A stretch of DNA of 64,000 nucleotides, from positions 783,729 to 847,728 of the forward strand of contig KB906767.1 of the NCBI GenBank assembly GCA_000381625.1. The letters run 5' to 3'. The stretch's first letter is position 1; every line of letters begins with the position of its first letter. Under the pieces are notes generated by a model that saw only the letters and a list, made by a program, of their open reading frames with translations, was not told where the DNA came from and made no database searches. Position numbers and translations under genes: made by a program. Source of the stretch: Bryobacterales bacterium KBS 96. GTDB taxonomy: Bacteria > Acidobacteriota > Terriglobia > Bryobacterales > Bryobacteraceae. Positions 18,801 to 30,505 of the stretch are shown in pieces.

Positions 18801-19158
18801 GCGTTCGAGAGCCTTCGGGGCTGCGCCGCGAGATTGACGGCAAGACAAAAGACGAAGCGCCGAGTCTTTCGAGGGGGGCGTGTGCAGACTGCCAGGGGCA
18901 GCGATGTGCCAAGCGGCCCGCGAACTGAAGGCCGCCTTCAGCAACGCTCCGCAATCCGAGCGGTCGTAGCCTGCGCCACCCGAGCGAGCTGGCAGGGTAA
19001 CGTCCAACTGTCACGCCGAAGTGACGCGCGCTTCAGCGCGCTGGGGCCGGCGTTAGCCGCCGCTCTTCATTTGGGGCGTAGGGCGCTTCCCGGAGCCGGC
19101 GGGCAGCGAACTGCCCACCAGCACGATGGATCGTGCGCCACGGCGATGTGAGAGTTTG
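18801..19158. repeat. Gene-free stretch with a row of short hairpins
   Basis: No gene is seen here. At least four perfect short palindromes occur in about 210 bp: CTGAAGG/CCTTCAG at 18925-18941, GCGCGC/GCGCGC with a TTCA loop at 19026-19041, GGGCAG/CTGCCC with a CGAA loop at 19101-19116, and GCACGAT/ATCGTGC with a GG loop at 19121-19136. The spacing is irregular. The stretch looks like decayed REP-type sequence downstream of two convergent transcripts. Confidence 0.5.
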
Positions 19159-20481
19159 TTAGTTCAACCGCGCGCGGCGGCAACTTGCGGAGAACACGGC
19201 GACGGCGGCTGCGATTCCGGCGCAGGCCGCAACGGCCTTTGCGCAACATGTATTAAGGCCCGGTCGCCTTCTTGCGCCTTGAATGTGTTCGGGGCGTACC
19301 CCCACGCCCACCACTCTCGCGACAAGCCGCTGCACACCCGGCACGCGCACCGCGACTTTCAATTGCCACGGCGCCTTCAACGGTCCTGGATTCCGGAACA
19401 CCTGTTCGAATCCCTTATGTGCATTGGCTTGAATCGCCTGAGTGACACGAGTGGGGAACTCCCGCCTGTGCTGCACGTGTCCAAGAAGCGCCTCTGTCAC
19501 GCGCCCTTCGCGAAGCGGACGGGCAAGAAGATTGGCGGTGGCCACGGCGTCCTGAATAGCGAGATTGATGCCGACTCCTCCGGCCGGCGACATCGCATGC
19601 GCCGCATCGCCAATGCACAGTAGACCCGGCCGGCTCCATTGCCGGAGACGGTTAATTTGGACCGATAACAGCTTGATCTGCTCCCAATCGTCGAGCGCCT
19701 GCACACGGCCGTCGAGAAAGGGCGCATTTTGGAGAATGCCCGTCCGGAAAGCATCGAGCCCTTTACGTCTTATTTCTTCAAAGGAGCCCTTCGGAACAAT
19801 TAATCCTGCCTGGAAATAGTCGCCCCGATTGATAAGAATCAGCGCCTTGCCGTAATTGATATTCCCGAGTAGCTGTTCAGGGTCGCCCGTGCTGCGGCCG
19901 ATGCGGAACCAGAGCACATCGATAGGAACACCGAACTCCAGCACTTCCAACTGTGCGGCCCGCCGTGTCGTCGAGTGGCGGCCGTCGCATCCAATCACCA
20001 GATCGGCCCGGATCTGGGCGCCTCCTTCGGTTGTTTGCACCTCGACTCCGCTCACCCTGCCTTGTTCATAGGTCAGGCCGGTCGCTTCGTGCTGCATCCG
20101 AAGTTGAAACGAGGGGAACGTCTTTGCCCGCTCCGAAAGAAAGTTCAGAAAATCCCATTGCGGCATGAGCGCGACAAATTTGCAGTGGGCCGGCACGTGC
20201 CGGAAATTGGCTGCCTGGAAGGCGAAGTCGCCCACGACGCCGCCAACCGAGGTCAACTGCTGGTGAGGTAGCTTTAAGAACTCGTCCAGCAATCCGAGTT
20301 CATAGAGCAGCTCCAGCGTGGAGGGATGCACGGTGTCGCCGCGAAAATCGCGAAAAAAGTCCTTGTGCTTCTCGATGACCGTAACATCCACTCCCGCCCG
20401 AGCCAGAAGATAGCCCAGCATCATTCCGGCGGGCCCGCCACCGACTACGCAGCACTTAGTTTTCAATAGTTCGCTCGTCAT
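19159..20481 (-). CDS. FAD-dependent monooxygenase (aromatic hydroxylase type)
   Basis: 440 residues from the ATG at 20481; an in-frame GTG at 20508 is possible but unsupported. The dinucleotide-binding motif VVGGGPAGMMLGYLLARAG opens the protein. The middle has DLVIGCDGRHSTTRR, the DG motif of class A flavoprotein hydroxylases, and the second FAD motif is LLCIGDAAHAMSPAGGVGIN. These enzymes use NAD(P)H and oxygen to hydroxylate aromatic or polyketide substrates. The last 70 residues (after RVPGVQRLVARVVG) are poorly conserved, and include a hydrophobic Ala-rich stretch that could be a tail anchor. It stands alone between repeats; the substrate is unknown. Confidence 0.85.
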   Translation of the reverse strand: MTSELLKTKCCVVGGGPAGMMLGYLLARAGVDVTVIEKHKDFFRDFRGDTVHPSTLELLYELGLLDEFLKLPHQQLTSVGGVVGDFAFQAANFRHVPAHCKFVALMPQWDFLNFLSERAKTFPSFQLRMQHEATGLTYEQGRVSGVEVQTTEGGAQIRADLVIGCDGRHSTTRRAAQLEVLEFGVPIDVLWFRIGRSTGDPEQLLGNINYGKALILINRGDYFQAGLIVPKGSFEEIRRKGLDAFRTGILQNAPFLDGRVQALDDWEQIKLLSVQINRLRQWSRPGLLCIGDAAHAMSPAGGVGINLAIQDAVATANLLARPLREGRVTEALLGHVQHRREFPTRVTQAIQANAHKGFEQVFRNPGPLKAPWQLKVAVRVPGVQRLVARVVGVGVRPEHIQGARRRPGLNTCCAKAVAACAGIAAAVAVFSASCRRARLN

Positions 20482-20532
20482 GGTAGGTGAAATTTGTGGT
20501 TCGCACACCGAAGGCGATGAAAATCGTCGAAG

Positions 20533-20627
20533 CTACAGGACGAAGCATGCCTCGTTCCTACAACAGACACGAATCTCCTGTAGGGGCCGAGCATGTCCCG
20601 GCCCGAACGTGATTCTGGAATTGTCGA
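20533..20627 (+). repeat. Dispersed ~90-bp palindromic repeat, copy 2
   Basis: Two palindromic halves: one around GAAGCATGCCTCG, the other GGGGCCGAGCATGTCCCGG, followed by the tail GTGATTCTGGAATTGTCGA. The tail and second half match 32461-32500 closely, and the whole unit matches 53230-53317 on the other strand. It lies between the monooxygenase and the glutamate dehydrogenase. Confidence 0.75.
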
Positions 20628-20697
20628 AACTAGCAGTCTGCAGTCCGCCGCCTCAACCTGTTGATAGACGCCAAGACGAAGCATAAGGCGCCGGATC

Positions 20698-21963
20698 TTA
20701 TGGATAGAGTCCGCGCGACTTGTTCGCTTCGACAACACGCGCGATGCCAATTACGTTCGCCGCGGTCCGCATCGAGACCTTCCGCTGAAGCTTGGTTTCG
20801 AGCACTTCGCTGAAGCTGTTTTTCATGATGCGCTCAAGGCGACTGTTCACCTCGTGCAGGTCCCACCGCAAATGTTGCTCGTTCTGCACCCATTCGAAGT
20901 ACGAAACAGTCACGCCGCCTCCGTTGCAGAGAATATCGGGGATGACGAAAGTGCCTTTGTCTTCCAGGATGGCGTCCGCTTCCGGCGTAAGCGGGCCATT
21001 CGCAGCCTCCGCGACAATCTTGGTGCGCACGGAGCGGGCATTCTCTCCATGAATGATGTTCTCGAGAGCGGCCGGGACCAGGATGTCGCATTCGAGCGCC
21101 AGCAGCTCTTCCGGCGAAATCTCCTCCGCTCCGGAGAAACCGACCACTGAACCGGTTTTCTCCTTGTGCAGCATCAGCTTCGGAATATGCAAACCCTGAT
21201 TATTATAAATAGCCCCTCGCGAGTCGCTCACGGCGACGACATCCGCCTGGGCGCCGTCCAGCAGATGGGCTGAAACAGAACCGGCATTGCCAAAGCCCTG
21301 CACCGTCACCTTCGCGCCCTTCAGCGGCAATTTGAGGTGCTGGCATGCGCTCTCAATTGTGTAAAAAACACCGCGGCCAGTTGCTTCATTGCGGCCTAGA
21401 GAACCACCCAAACAGATCGGCTTTCCAGTCACCACGCCGGGCACAAGGTAGCCGCGGGTCATGCTGTAGGTATCCATGATCCACGCCATGATCTGCGAAT
21501 TCGTATACACGTCGGGCGCGGGGATATCCTGGCCGGGCCCAATAATCGGCAGAATGGCGCTGGTGTAACGGCGGGTCAGATGTTCAATTTCAGTAATCGA
21601 CATCTCCTTGGGGTTGCACGTGACGCCGCCCTTACCGCCACCGAACGGAATGTCCATCACGGCGCATTTCCAGGTCATCCAGGTTGCCAACGCCTTCACT
21701 TCTTCGAGCGTCACGCCCGGATGGAATCGAATTCCTCCTTTGGCGGGACCGCGCGAGGTGTTGTGTTGGACCCGGTACCCTTCAAAGCAGGTGACCTTTC
21801 CGTTGTCCATGCGGACCGGCACCGTGACCGCCAGCACACGTTCCGGCGCGCGAACCATGGCGCGAATATCGGCCTCCAAGCCTAATACATCAGCGGCCAT
21901 TTCAAAGTTCTGCATGGCCAGCTCATAGGGATTCTTCTCGTTGACAAGGGTTCCGACCGTCAA
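20698..21963 (-). CDS. gdhA: Glutamate dehydrogenase (Glu/Leu/Phe/Val family)
   Basis: 421 residues. It interconverts glutamate and 2-oxoglutarate plus ammonia using NAD(P). The N-terminal dimerisation domain has GPAKGGIRFHPGV and WKCAVMDIPFGGGKGG, with the substrate and catalytic lysines. The Rossmann domain begins at VTVQGFGNAGSVSAHLL, and LCNGGGVTVSYFEW lies near the C-terminus. Start choice: a TTG at 21963 is preceded by AAAAGGAG with a 7-nt spacer, whereas the upstream ATG at 21987 would place that site inside the coding region. The length agrees with the family. Family members also act on leucine or phenylalanine, so glutamate specificity is inferred from overall similarity. Confidence 0.92.
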   Translation of the reverse strand: MTVGTLVNEKNPYELAMQNFEMAADVLGLEADIRAMVRAPERVLAVTVPVRMDNGKVTCFEGYRVQHNTSRGPAKGGIRFHPGVTLEEVKALATWMTWKCAVMDIPFGGGKGGVTCNPKEMSITEIEHLTRRYTSAILPIIGPGQDIPAPDVYTNSQIMAWIMDTYSMTRGYLVPGVVTGKPICLGGSLGRNEATGRGVFYTIESACQHLKLPLKGAKVTVQGFGNAGSVSAHLLDGAQADVVAVSDSRGAIYNNQGLHIPKLMLHKEKTGSVVGFSGAEEISPEELLALECDILVPAALENIIHGENARSVRTKIVAEAANGPLTPEADAILEDKGTFVIPDILCNGGGVTVSYFEWVQNEQHLRWDLHEVNSRLERIMKNSFSEVLETKLQRKVSMRTAANVIGIARVVEANKSRGLYP

Positions 21964-22212
21964 TAGCTTTCTCCTTTTCAAATGCACACACCACCACTGG
22001 TGAATCAGTCAATTTGTGTTATTTAAGAAACAGTAGATAGATCCAGATTCAATGAAGGAATCTTAACCTTTTAGCATACATAATGAGACGGATTGCACTG
22101 ATGCGTTGCCGCTCATCGGAGGGAGTGCGAGGTGAAAATGATAAATTGTGCGGAATATAGGCCGATAGAAGAGATCCGAGCGTAGCGGTGCGCGAGAGTA
22201 TCCGCTTCCTTG

Positions 22213-22230
22213 CAGTCGCGGCTCGGTACC
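22213..22230. repeat. Dispersed repeat, 18-bp copy
   Basis: CAGTCGCGGCTCGGTACC is identical to 49974-49991, and both copies are followed by a similar GTTxGCTCG stretch. It lies just after the radical SAM gene, 3' of which the 284-nt gap to gdhA holds otherwise only AT-rich sequence likely to contain the gdhA promoter. Confidence 0.6.
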
Positions 22231-22247
22231 GGCGTTGGCTCGCGGTT

Positions 22248-24128
22248 CTATTGCGAAATCGTACTTTCCAGAATGCTTAGTATTTCCGGATCGCGTTGCC
22301 GCAAGCGGCTCATGGAATCGCCACCGAAACTAAATCCGCGGACCGCGCCATTTTCATTTCTGCTCAGGGCAATATATCCGTCGGCGCACAAGTCGGGAGT
22401 TAATTCCTGGCCGTCAGCCAGCTTGCGCAGAATTTCGGCGACATTAATGGCGGCTGGGAAGACGGTCCAGTTGCTGCCGGAAGCAACCATGGTCGCCTGC
22501 GATTCGTCGCCTGCCGTGGCCATGAATCCGATGCGAGCCCGTTCGTAAGCGAGAATCCCTTGCAGAAGAACTCGTTGCCACTCCTTCAGACTGTCATCGC
22601 GGGCGACCCAGGCGGCAATATAGGGAGCCAGCGTATCCCGGACACCCAACGCGGTAGAAAGATCCGCACGCGAGATGGCGCCCTGCGCCATTAGCGCATC
22701 GCAGTGGGCCGCCACCAGCCGTTCGCCATAGATCGAAGCCAGCGCTGCCGCGGTTATGGGAAGAATGGCCAGCAGGTTGGCAAATAGCAATTCCAGTTGC
22801 GCCATCTGGAACGATGAACCAGCTTGCGTCTCCGGCGTAAAGTATCCCATGAAAAACGCCGGGTCCGCTTCTATCGTTTTGATGTCTTCTTGAGGAATCG
22901 TCTCGGATGGATATTCAAGACGCAAAGCTTCCAGATCGAACGATGCCTCTAGATCAAGCGCGGCGAGAGGAGCGGGAGGCCACCTTCGTAGGCGGTGAAC
23001 CTGCACAGGTTCAGCGCCGGCCATCTTGAGCCTGCCGGCAAGGTGGAGAGTGTCGGAGACATCGACGGCAGTCTCGGATGGAAAGCCAATAATGAAAGAA
23101 CAAGTGCTTGAGATGGCAACGTCCCGCAAGGAGTGTACAGTGGACATAATTTGACCATGTGTCAATCCCTTGTGCATCTCCTTTTGTATGCGGCTCGACG
23201 CGCTTTCAATTCCCATGAAAACGCTCAGACAGCCGGCGCTGCGCATCTTAGCGGCCAAGGCGCCAAGTGAGATGTCCGCGCGATGGTTCGCTGTCCATTC
23301 CACAGGTAAGCGAGCGTCAAAAACGGCATCGCAGAAGTCGCTGACAAAATCGCGGTCGGCAGTAAGCAAGTCATGCACCAACATGAAAGTGTCATATCCG
23401 TATTCCTCGCACAGATAACGCATCTCGTCGACGATGCAGCCAATCGATTTCACCCTGTAGCGGCGTTCCCAAAACGGCGCTGTCGCGCAGAACGAGCAGG
23501 CAAACGGACATCCCCGGCCGGCTTCTATATAAATCGCCTTGCGAGGCGAATCGGAGGGTACGGTGGCGGCGTAGCGTTTTAGGTCAAGGATGGTTTCGAG
23601 ACCGCTCCAGGTTGGCTCCACTCCGTCGAGATCCAGCAGTGAAGCTGCGTGGTTTTCCTGAATTCCCCCGGGCAATCGGTAACAGAGGCTGGGTATCCCT
23701 TGCGTGGGTGTACTGCTTTCGAGCGAGAAAAGAAGCGCCGTCAGCGATGCCTCGCCTTCTCCACGAATCGCAAAATCGAGCTGGGGTATACGGCGGAGGC
23801 ATTCTCGCGGAAGCGCGCCGAAGTGAGATCCTCCTGCAACGGTAATAATCCCATCATCCACGCCTTTGGCGGCTTGGATGAGTCGCTCCGCATGCAGGCT
23901 GTTGTTGAACATTGAAGTGAAGCCGATGACTCGGGGATTGTGTTCCCGCACGGCTGCACGAAATGTTTGAACGTATTCGCCCGGACGGGACTTCTCCTCG
24001 AGATCGAGGTCCAGAAGAGAAGGGTCGTGTCCCGCGCGACGGAGGTGCGAAGCGAGCACGCATAGGCCTAACGGCGGATGCACTTCCGGCGACATCGTTA
24101 ATGGGGGCTGGACCAGTAATATCTTCAT
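22248..24128 (-). CDS. B12-binding-type radical SAM enzyme
   Basis: 626 residues from the ATG at 24128; a GTG at 24143 is an alternative. Residues 1-130 are a cobalamin-binding-like Rossmann domain (KILLVQPPLTMSPEVHPPLGL, VIGFTSMFNN). The radical SAM core starts near 195 with IEAGRGCPFACSFCA, the CxxxCxxC motif that holds the 4Fe-4S cluster. The rest of the barrel follows (FMGIESASSRIQKEMHKGLTH minus its last residue). The C-terminal 200 residues are helical and unassigned. Enzymes of this layout methylate or rearrange peptides, hopanoids or pigments. It follows a small unknown gene by about 60 nt with a common promoter, so the two form an operon. The substrate is unknown; a peptide or protein substrate encoded by the small gene is a hypothesis. 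Confidence 0.88.
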   Translation of the reverse strand: MKILLVQPPLTMSPEVHPPLGLCVLASHLRRAGHDPSLLDLDLEEKSRPGEYVQTFRAAVREHNPRVIGFTSMFNNSLHAERLIQAAKGVDDGIITVAGGSHFGALPRECLRRIPQLDFAIRGEGEASLTALLFSLESSTPTQGIPSLCYRLPGGIQENHAASLLDLDGVEPTWSGLETILDLKRYAATVPSDSPRKAIYIEAGRGCPFACSFCATAPFWERRYRVKSIGCIVDEMRYLCEEYGYDTFMLVHDLLTADRDFVSDFCDAVFDARLPVEWTANHRADISLGALAAKMRSAGCLSVFMGIESASSRIQKEMHKGLTHGQIMSTVHSLRDVAISSTCSFIIGFPSETAVDVSDTLHLAGRLKMAGAEPVQVHRLRRWPPAPLAALDLEASFDLEALRLEYPSETIPQEDIKTIEADPAFFMGYFTPETQAGSSFQMAQLELLFANLLAILPITAAALASIYGERLVAAHCDALMAQGAISRADLSTALGVRDTLAPYIAAWVARDDSLKEWQRVLLQGILAYERARIGFMATAGDESQATMVASGSNWTVFPAAINVAEILRKLADGQELTPDLCADGYIALSRNENGAVRGFSFGGDSMSRLRQRDPEILSILESTISQ

Positions 24129-24190
24129 GGCCGGTGGCCGCACATTGGTTGTTTGGAGCGGCTGCCCCGAGAGACCGCTTACAAAGCCGG

Positions 24191-24586
24191 CTAACTTCGA
24201 CTAGTCTGTTCCTCGACAAGCTTAAAGGCGCCATTCTGTTGCCGGTAGATGGGACCGGCATAGATAACGAACCAATGGAGGCGGCCCAGCCCGTAGAGGA
24301 ACGCAGGATCCTGAATGGCAGTTAGTAATTCCGATTCTTTGGGAGCTTTCGCGACTAGCTCATAGGTCGCTTCTGGTTTGAGGATGAGCTGCAGGCTCGT
24401 GTGTCCAGCCTTGGAGGGACCCACTCGCACTTCGTGAATATCGTTACGCCGAACACGCAAGTGCGTACCTTGTTTCCCCGCTTCAAGCGGGAGTTCCAAT
24501 ACGTCATGTGCGAAACCTTTCCCGTCATGCAAGCCTTTTGCTAAAGCATCAGGGACAAAACCAACAACGGATTGTGAGGCAGACAT
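24191..24586 (-). CDS. Hypothetical 131-residue protein co-transcribed with radical SAM enzyme
   Basis: I do not recognise this protein. It has no cysteine, signal peptide or membrane helix. The middle (GTHLRVRRNDIHEVRVGPSK, then TSLQLILKPEATYELVAK) looks beta-rich. The C-terminus is aromatic and Gly/Pro-containing (LHWFVIYAGPIYRQQ). Expression signals are strong: GAGGAG 5 nt before the ATG, and a promoter at 24628-24656. It precedes the radical SAM gene, the arrangement often seen for peptide-modifying enzymes and their substrates, but it lacks a recognised leader such as Nif11 or nitrile-hydratase type. It may equally be a partner or binding protein. Confidence 0.7.
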   Translation of the reverse strand: MSASQSVVGFVPDALAKGLHDGKGFAHDVLELPLEAGKQGTHLRVRRNDIHEVRVGPSKAGHTSLQLILKPEATYELVAKAPKESELLTAIQDPAFLYGLGRLHWFVIYAGPIYRQQNGAFKLVEEQTSRS

Positions 24587-24627
24587 AAAAACTCCTCGAC
24601 CGTCCTATTTTGGGCGGTTTGGATCGG

Positions 24628-24656
24628 ATAGTAACACGGATATAACTGATGTTCAA
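24628..24656 (-). promoter_or_regulatory. Sigma70 promoter of the small-protein/radical SAM operon
   Basis: On the minus strand TTGAAC (24656-24651), a 17-bp spacer and TACTAT (24633-24628). Transcription would begin near 24620, giving a leader of about 35 nt before the GAGGAG site and ATG at 24586. The surrounding 24600-24760 is strikingly AT-rich for this genome. Confidence 0.65.
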
Positions 24657-24838
24657 GCTATATATAAGTAGCTAAATGTACGTAATGTAAGTAACCAAAT
24701 ATGGATAAGGCTCTGGAACGCTTGCGAACAGTCGTATAAATTCCATTCAATTTCTAAGTAATTCAAGCGATATTGCCGCTCAACCCTCGCTATGTCTGAA
24801 GCACATCACGGAAAGAACCGTGCGGCACGTTCTTAGGG

Positions 24839-25041
24839 CAATGCCACTTAGGTAAGAGCAAAATAGTTTTCGATTGATGCAAATGCCGATTCTGAGCCGG
24901 GAGCGTGAGCGACCCAACAGCGAAGCTTGAACGGATCTAAGCGGACGGTGCGGTTCGTCCTTGGTCGCTCACGCTCCCGGCTCAGTTTCTGCGCTTTTAT
25001 CACCCCTAGCTCGCTTTTGCCCTTAAGTAAGTGGCATTGCA
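24839..25041. mobile_element. MITE-like non-coding element with 9-bp flanking repeats
   Basis: A ~203-bp element bounded by inverted ends: CAATGCCACTTA (24839-24850) and TAAGTGGCATTG (25028-25039), extended by similar inner sequence (GTAAGAGCAAAA against TTTTGCCCTTAAG). A second perfect inverted pair of 21 bp lies inside, at 24894-24914 and 24963-24983, with arm start GAGCCGGGAGCGTGAGC. Outside both ends stands the same 9-mer TTCTTAGGG (24830-24838 and 25042-25050), in direct orientation, as a target-site duplication would be. It has no ORF of its own. A transposase in trans would be required. Confidence 0.65.
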
Positions 25042-25050
25042 TTCTTAGGG

Positions 25051-25566
25051 ACCGTCTCACTGCGCATCCGGCGGGCGGCGCGATTGCAAACACGAAGACC
25101 CAAGCGAATTTTGCGAGTGATCAGCAGGACGCCGCCAAATCAGTTGCGCCGCGATTTCGAGGCCGCTTTCCCTTCGAGTGTTTCGCTCCGCCCTGGTCGT
25201 AGGGGCCAACTACCCTCGCCGCACGAAGCCATCATTTTGGACAGCCCCGATCCGGCCCGCGCCGCCTGCTTCCCGTTCTGCCGCTGCCTGGCGGTAAACC
25301 AGACGTTCTACAATTGTTAGAGGCTCCACGAGGGTTCGATACCCGCCGTCCAGAGTGGGCCATCACTATTAACGCCGGCAGATGGGATTTCAAATCAGCG
25401 AGAAGGCGAGAACCGGACCAGTGTGTTCGAGCATCCCAATGGATGTTCGGTTTAGCCGGTTCCGGCTGTTTTCGCTCTCTGTTCCGAGGCTGCCGCGCTA
25501 CCCGTGTGGCTGTTGGACGAAAGCATTTCCGGCATTTAGAATCGGTAGGACAGGAAAGGGGTTGAG
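25051..25566 (+). other. carA upstream region with a structured leader
   Basis: This 516-nt gap has no recognisable gene. Positions 25410-25462 form a two-level structure: outer arms GAACCGG (25410-25416) and CCGGTTC (25456-25462), and an inner 9-bp hairpin CGAGCATCC/GGATGTTCG (25428-25449, one G-T pair) with a CAAT loop. It lies 105 nt before the carA start and is followed by CTGTTTTC. It could be an attenuator or protein-binding leader for pyrimidine/arginine control; this is inference. No certain promoter was identified. Confidence 0.4.
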
Positions 25567-26700
25567 TTGGAAACAGCAGTTCTCGCCCTGGAGGACGGAA
25601 CGGTCTTCGAGGGAGTCGGCGTAGGAGCGCCTGAACAGCGTACTGGAGAAGTGGTATTCAACACGGCGATTACGGGTTACCAGGAAATCTTCACCGATCC
25701 GTCCTACACTGGCCAAATTGTCGTATTGACCTATCCGCAAATCGGAAACTACGGCGCGAATGCCGCCGACAGCGAAGCGCGTGGTCCGTATATTGAGGGT
25801 CTTGTCGTTCGCGAGATTTCGCCGGTAGCCAGCAACTGGCGATCCGAAGAGCGCGCGGAACATTTTCTCGCAAAATACAATATTCCGGTCATCGCCGAGG
25901 TCGACACACGCAAATTAGTGCGCCATCTGCGCGATCGTGGCGCCATGCGTGGGGTGATTTCGAGCGGCACGAAACAGACTGCCGAGTTGATCGACGCCGC
26001 GCGGCGCTCGCCGTCGATGTCCGGCTTGAACCTGATCGAAAAGGTCTCGACAGTCGAGGCGTACGAGTGGACGGAAGGCATTGAGCCGGTCTCCGCATCG
26101 GATAAACGGGCGTTGCGGGAAGAGCCCGCACTGAATGTGGTCGCCTACGATTTTGGGATCAAGCGCAACATTCTGCGGCATCTGGTGCATCTCGGTTCGC
26201 GGGTCACCGTTGTTCCAGCCAATACAACGGCGAAAGACATTCTCGCAATGAAGCCCGACGGCGTGTTTCTCTCGAACGGGCCGGGCGACCCAGGGACGCT
26301 CGAACAGCAAGCCACCGAGGTTCGCAAGCTCATTGGCAAAACCAATATCTTCGGCATCTGCCTTGGACATCAGATTCTGGGGCTTGCGTTCGGGGGCAAG
26401 ACGTTCAAACTAAAGTTCGGCCACCACGGCGCGAACCATCCCGTGCTAAACCGGCAGACCGGCAAAGTGGAAATCACTTCTCAAAATCATGGATTCGCGG
26501 TCGATCCGGATTCACTCAAAGATTCGGAAATCGAAATCACTCACGTCAACTTGAACGATCAAACGGTAGAAGGGCTGCGCCATCGATCGGAACCGGTGTT
26601 CTGTGTGCAATACCATCCCGAAGCGGCGCCCGGCCCGCACGACTCGCATTACCTGTTTCGCGAGTTCATTGAGCGTATGAAGGAAAACAAGATTCACTAG
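25567..26700 (+). CDS. carA: Carbamoyl-phosphate synthase, small (glutaminase) subunit
   Basis: 377 residues from a TTG preceded by AGGAAAGGGG. It hydrolyses glutamine and passes ammonia to CarB for carbamoyl phosphate, the precursor of pyrimidines and arginine. The N-terminal CPSase domain (about 1-135: [26 protein letters not shown]) is followed by a class I glutamine amidotransferase domain (about 180-370). The nucleophile cysteine is in GICLGHQIL, and the His/Glu pair is in [12 protein letters not shown]. carB follows after one nucleotide, so the two are translationally linked. Confidence 0.97.
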   Translation: METAVLALEDGTVFEGVGVGAPEQRTGEVVFNTAITGYQEIFTDPSYTGQIVVLTYPQIGNYGANAADSEARGPYIEGLVVREISPVASNWRSEERAEHFLAKYNIPVIAEVDTRKLVRHLRDRGAMRGVISSGTKQTAELIDAARRSPSMSGLNLIEKVSTVEAYEWTEGIEPVSASDKRALREEPALNVVAYDFGIKRNILRHLVHLGSRVTVVPANTTAKDILAMKPDGVFLSNGPGDPGTLEQQATEVRKLIGKTNIFGICLGHQILGLAFGGKTFKLKFGHHGANHPVLNRQTGKVEITSQNHGFAVDPDSLKDSEIEITHVNLNDQTVEGLRHRSEPVFCVQYHPEAAPGPHDSHYLFREFIERMKENKIH

Positions 26701-26701
26701 C

Positions 26702-29947
<3,246 letters not shown>

Positions 29948-29949
29948 CG

Positions 29950-30480
29950 TCAAGCCTGTTCTTGAAACATCCTGATGCCGGCGATGCCTGCCGCTCCCGC
30001 ATCTATACACTCGCCGGCATTCTCCCAGGAAATGCCGCCTAATGCATAAACCGGCATACCGAACGAACACGCTGCGCGAAGCTGCGTCAATCCAACCGGC
30101 GTTCCCTTCCCCGGACTTTCGAACACCGGCCCAAACGTTACGAAATCGGCGCCGCAATCGGTGATTTCTTCGAGCGTATGGCAGGAGCGGCCTACCAGAA
30201 GATCAGGCAGCGTTTGTCGTGGAGCGTTTGCCGGAAGATGCACGCCATCGGCGCCAGCCGCGATGGCGATATCCGCCCTTGTATTGACCAGGATTCGCGC
30301 CGGCAAACTGCCCCGAGCCGAAACCACCGCCTTCGTCAGTTCGAATAGCTCTCGTGCCGTGAGATGTTTTTCGCGAATCTGTATCATCTCGACGCCGGCC
30401 GAGAGTTGACGCCGGACGATTTCTAACAGCGATTGCAGACCGCCGACCGATCTACTGTCCGTGATGTAGTAACGCCGCAA
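29950..30480 (-). CDS. Thiamine phosphate synthase family protein (ThiE/TenI-like)
   Basis: 176 residues, a TIM barrel of the thiamine monophosphate synthase family. Motifs visible are YYITDS at the start, VEMIQIREKHLTARELFEL (substrate loop), ILVNTRADIAIAAGADGVHLP, GRSCHTLEEI, and GADFVTFGPVFESPGK. ThiE joins hydroxymethylpyrimidine pyrophosphate and thiazole phosphate in the cytoplasm. The protein is somewhat short and the C-terminal phosphate loop reads YALGGISWENAGECIDAGAAGIA, which fits either ThiE or the related regulator-like isomerase TenI. No other thiamine gene is nearby, so the precise activity is not certain. Confidence 0.8.
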   Translation of the reverse strand: MRRYYITDSRSVGGLQSLLEIVRRQLSAGVEMIQIREKHLTARELFELTKAVVSARGSLPARILVNTRADIAIAAGADGVHLPANAPRQTLPDLLVGRSCHTLEEITDCGADFVTFGPVFESPGKGTPVGLTQLRAACSFGMPVYALGGISWENAGECIDAGAAGIAGIRMFQEQA

Positions 30481-30505
30481 GTTTCAGTAAATCAAACCGC
30501 TTGAA

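Noticed and set aside
24191-24586. Naming the small protein a RiPP precursor
   Set aside because: No leader family, protease site, or Cys/Ser/Thr-rich core is visible; only gene order supports the idea, so it is kept as a hypothesis in the findings.
25272-25340. tRNA-like stretch with GGTTCGATACCC and a TTCTA/TAGAG stem
   Set aside because: The anticodon loop lacks U33, there is no D-arm, the acceptor stem needs a bulge and no CCA follows. It is best treated as chance or a very decayed remnant.
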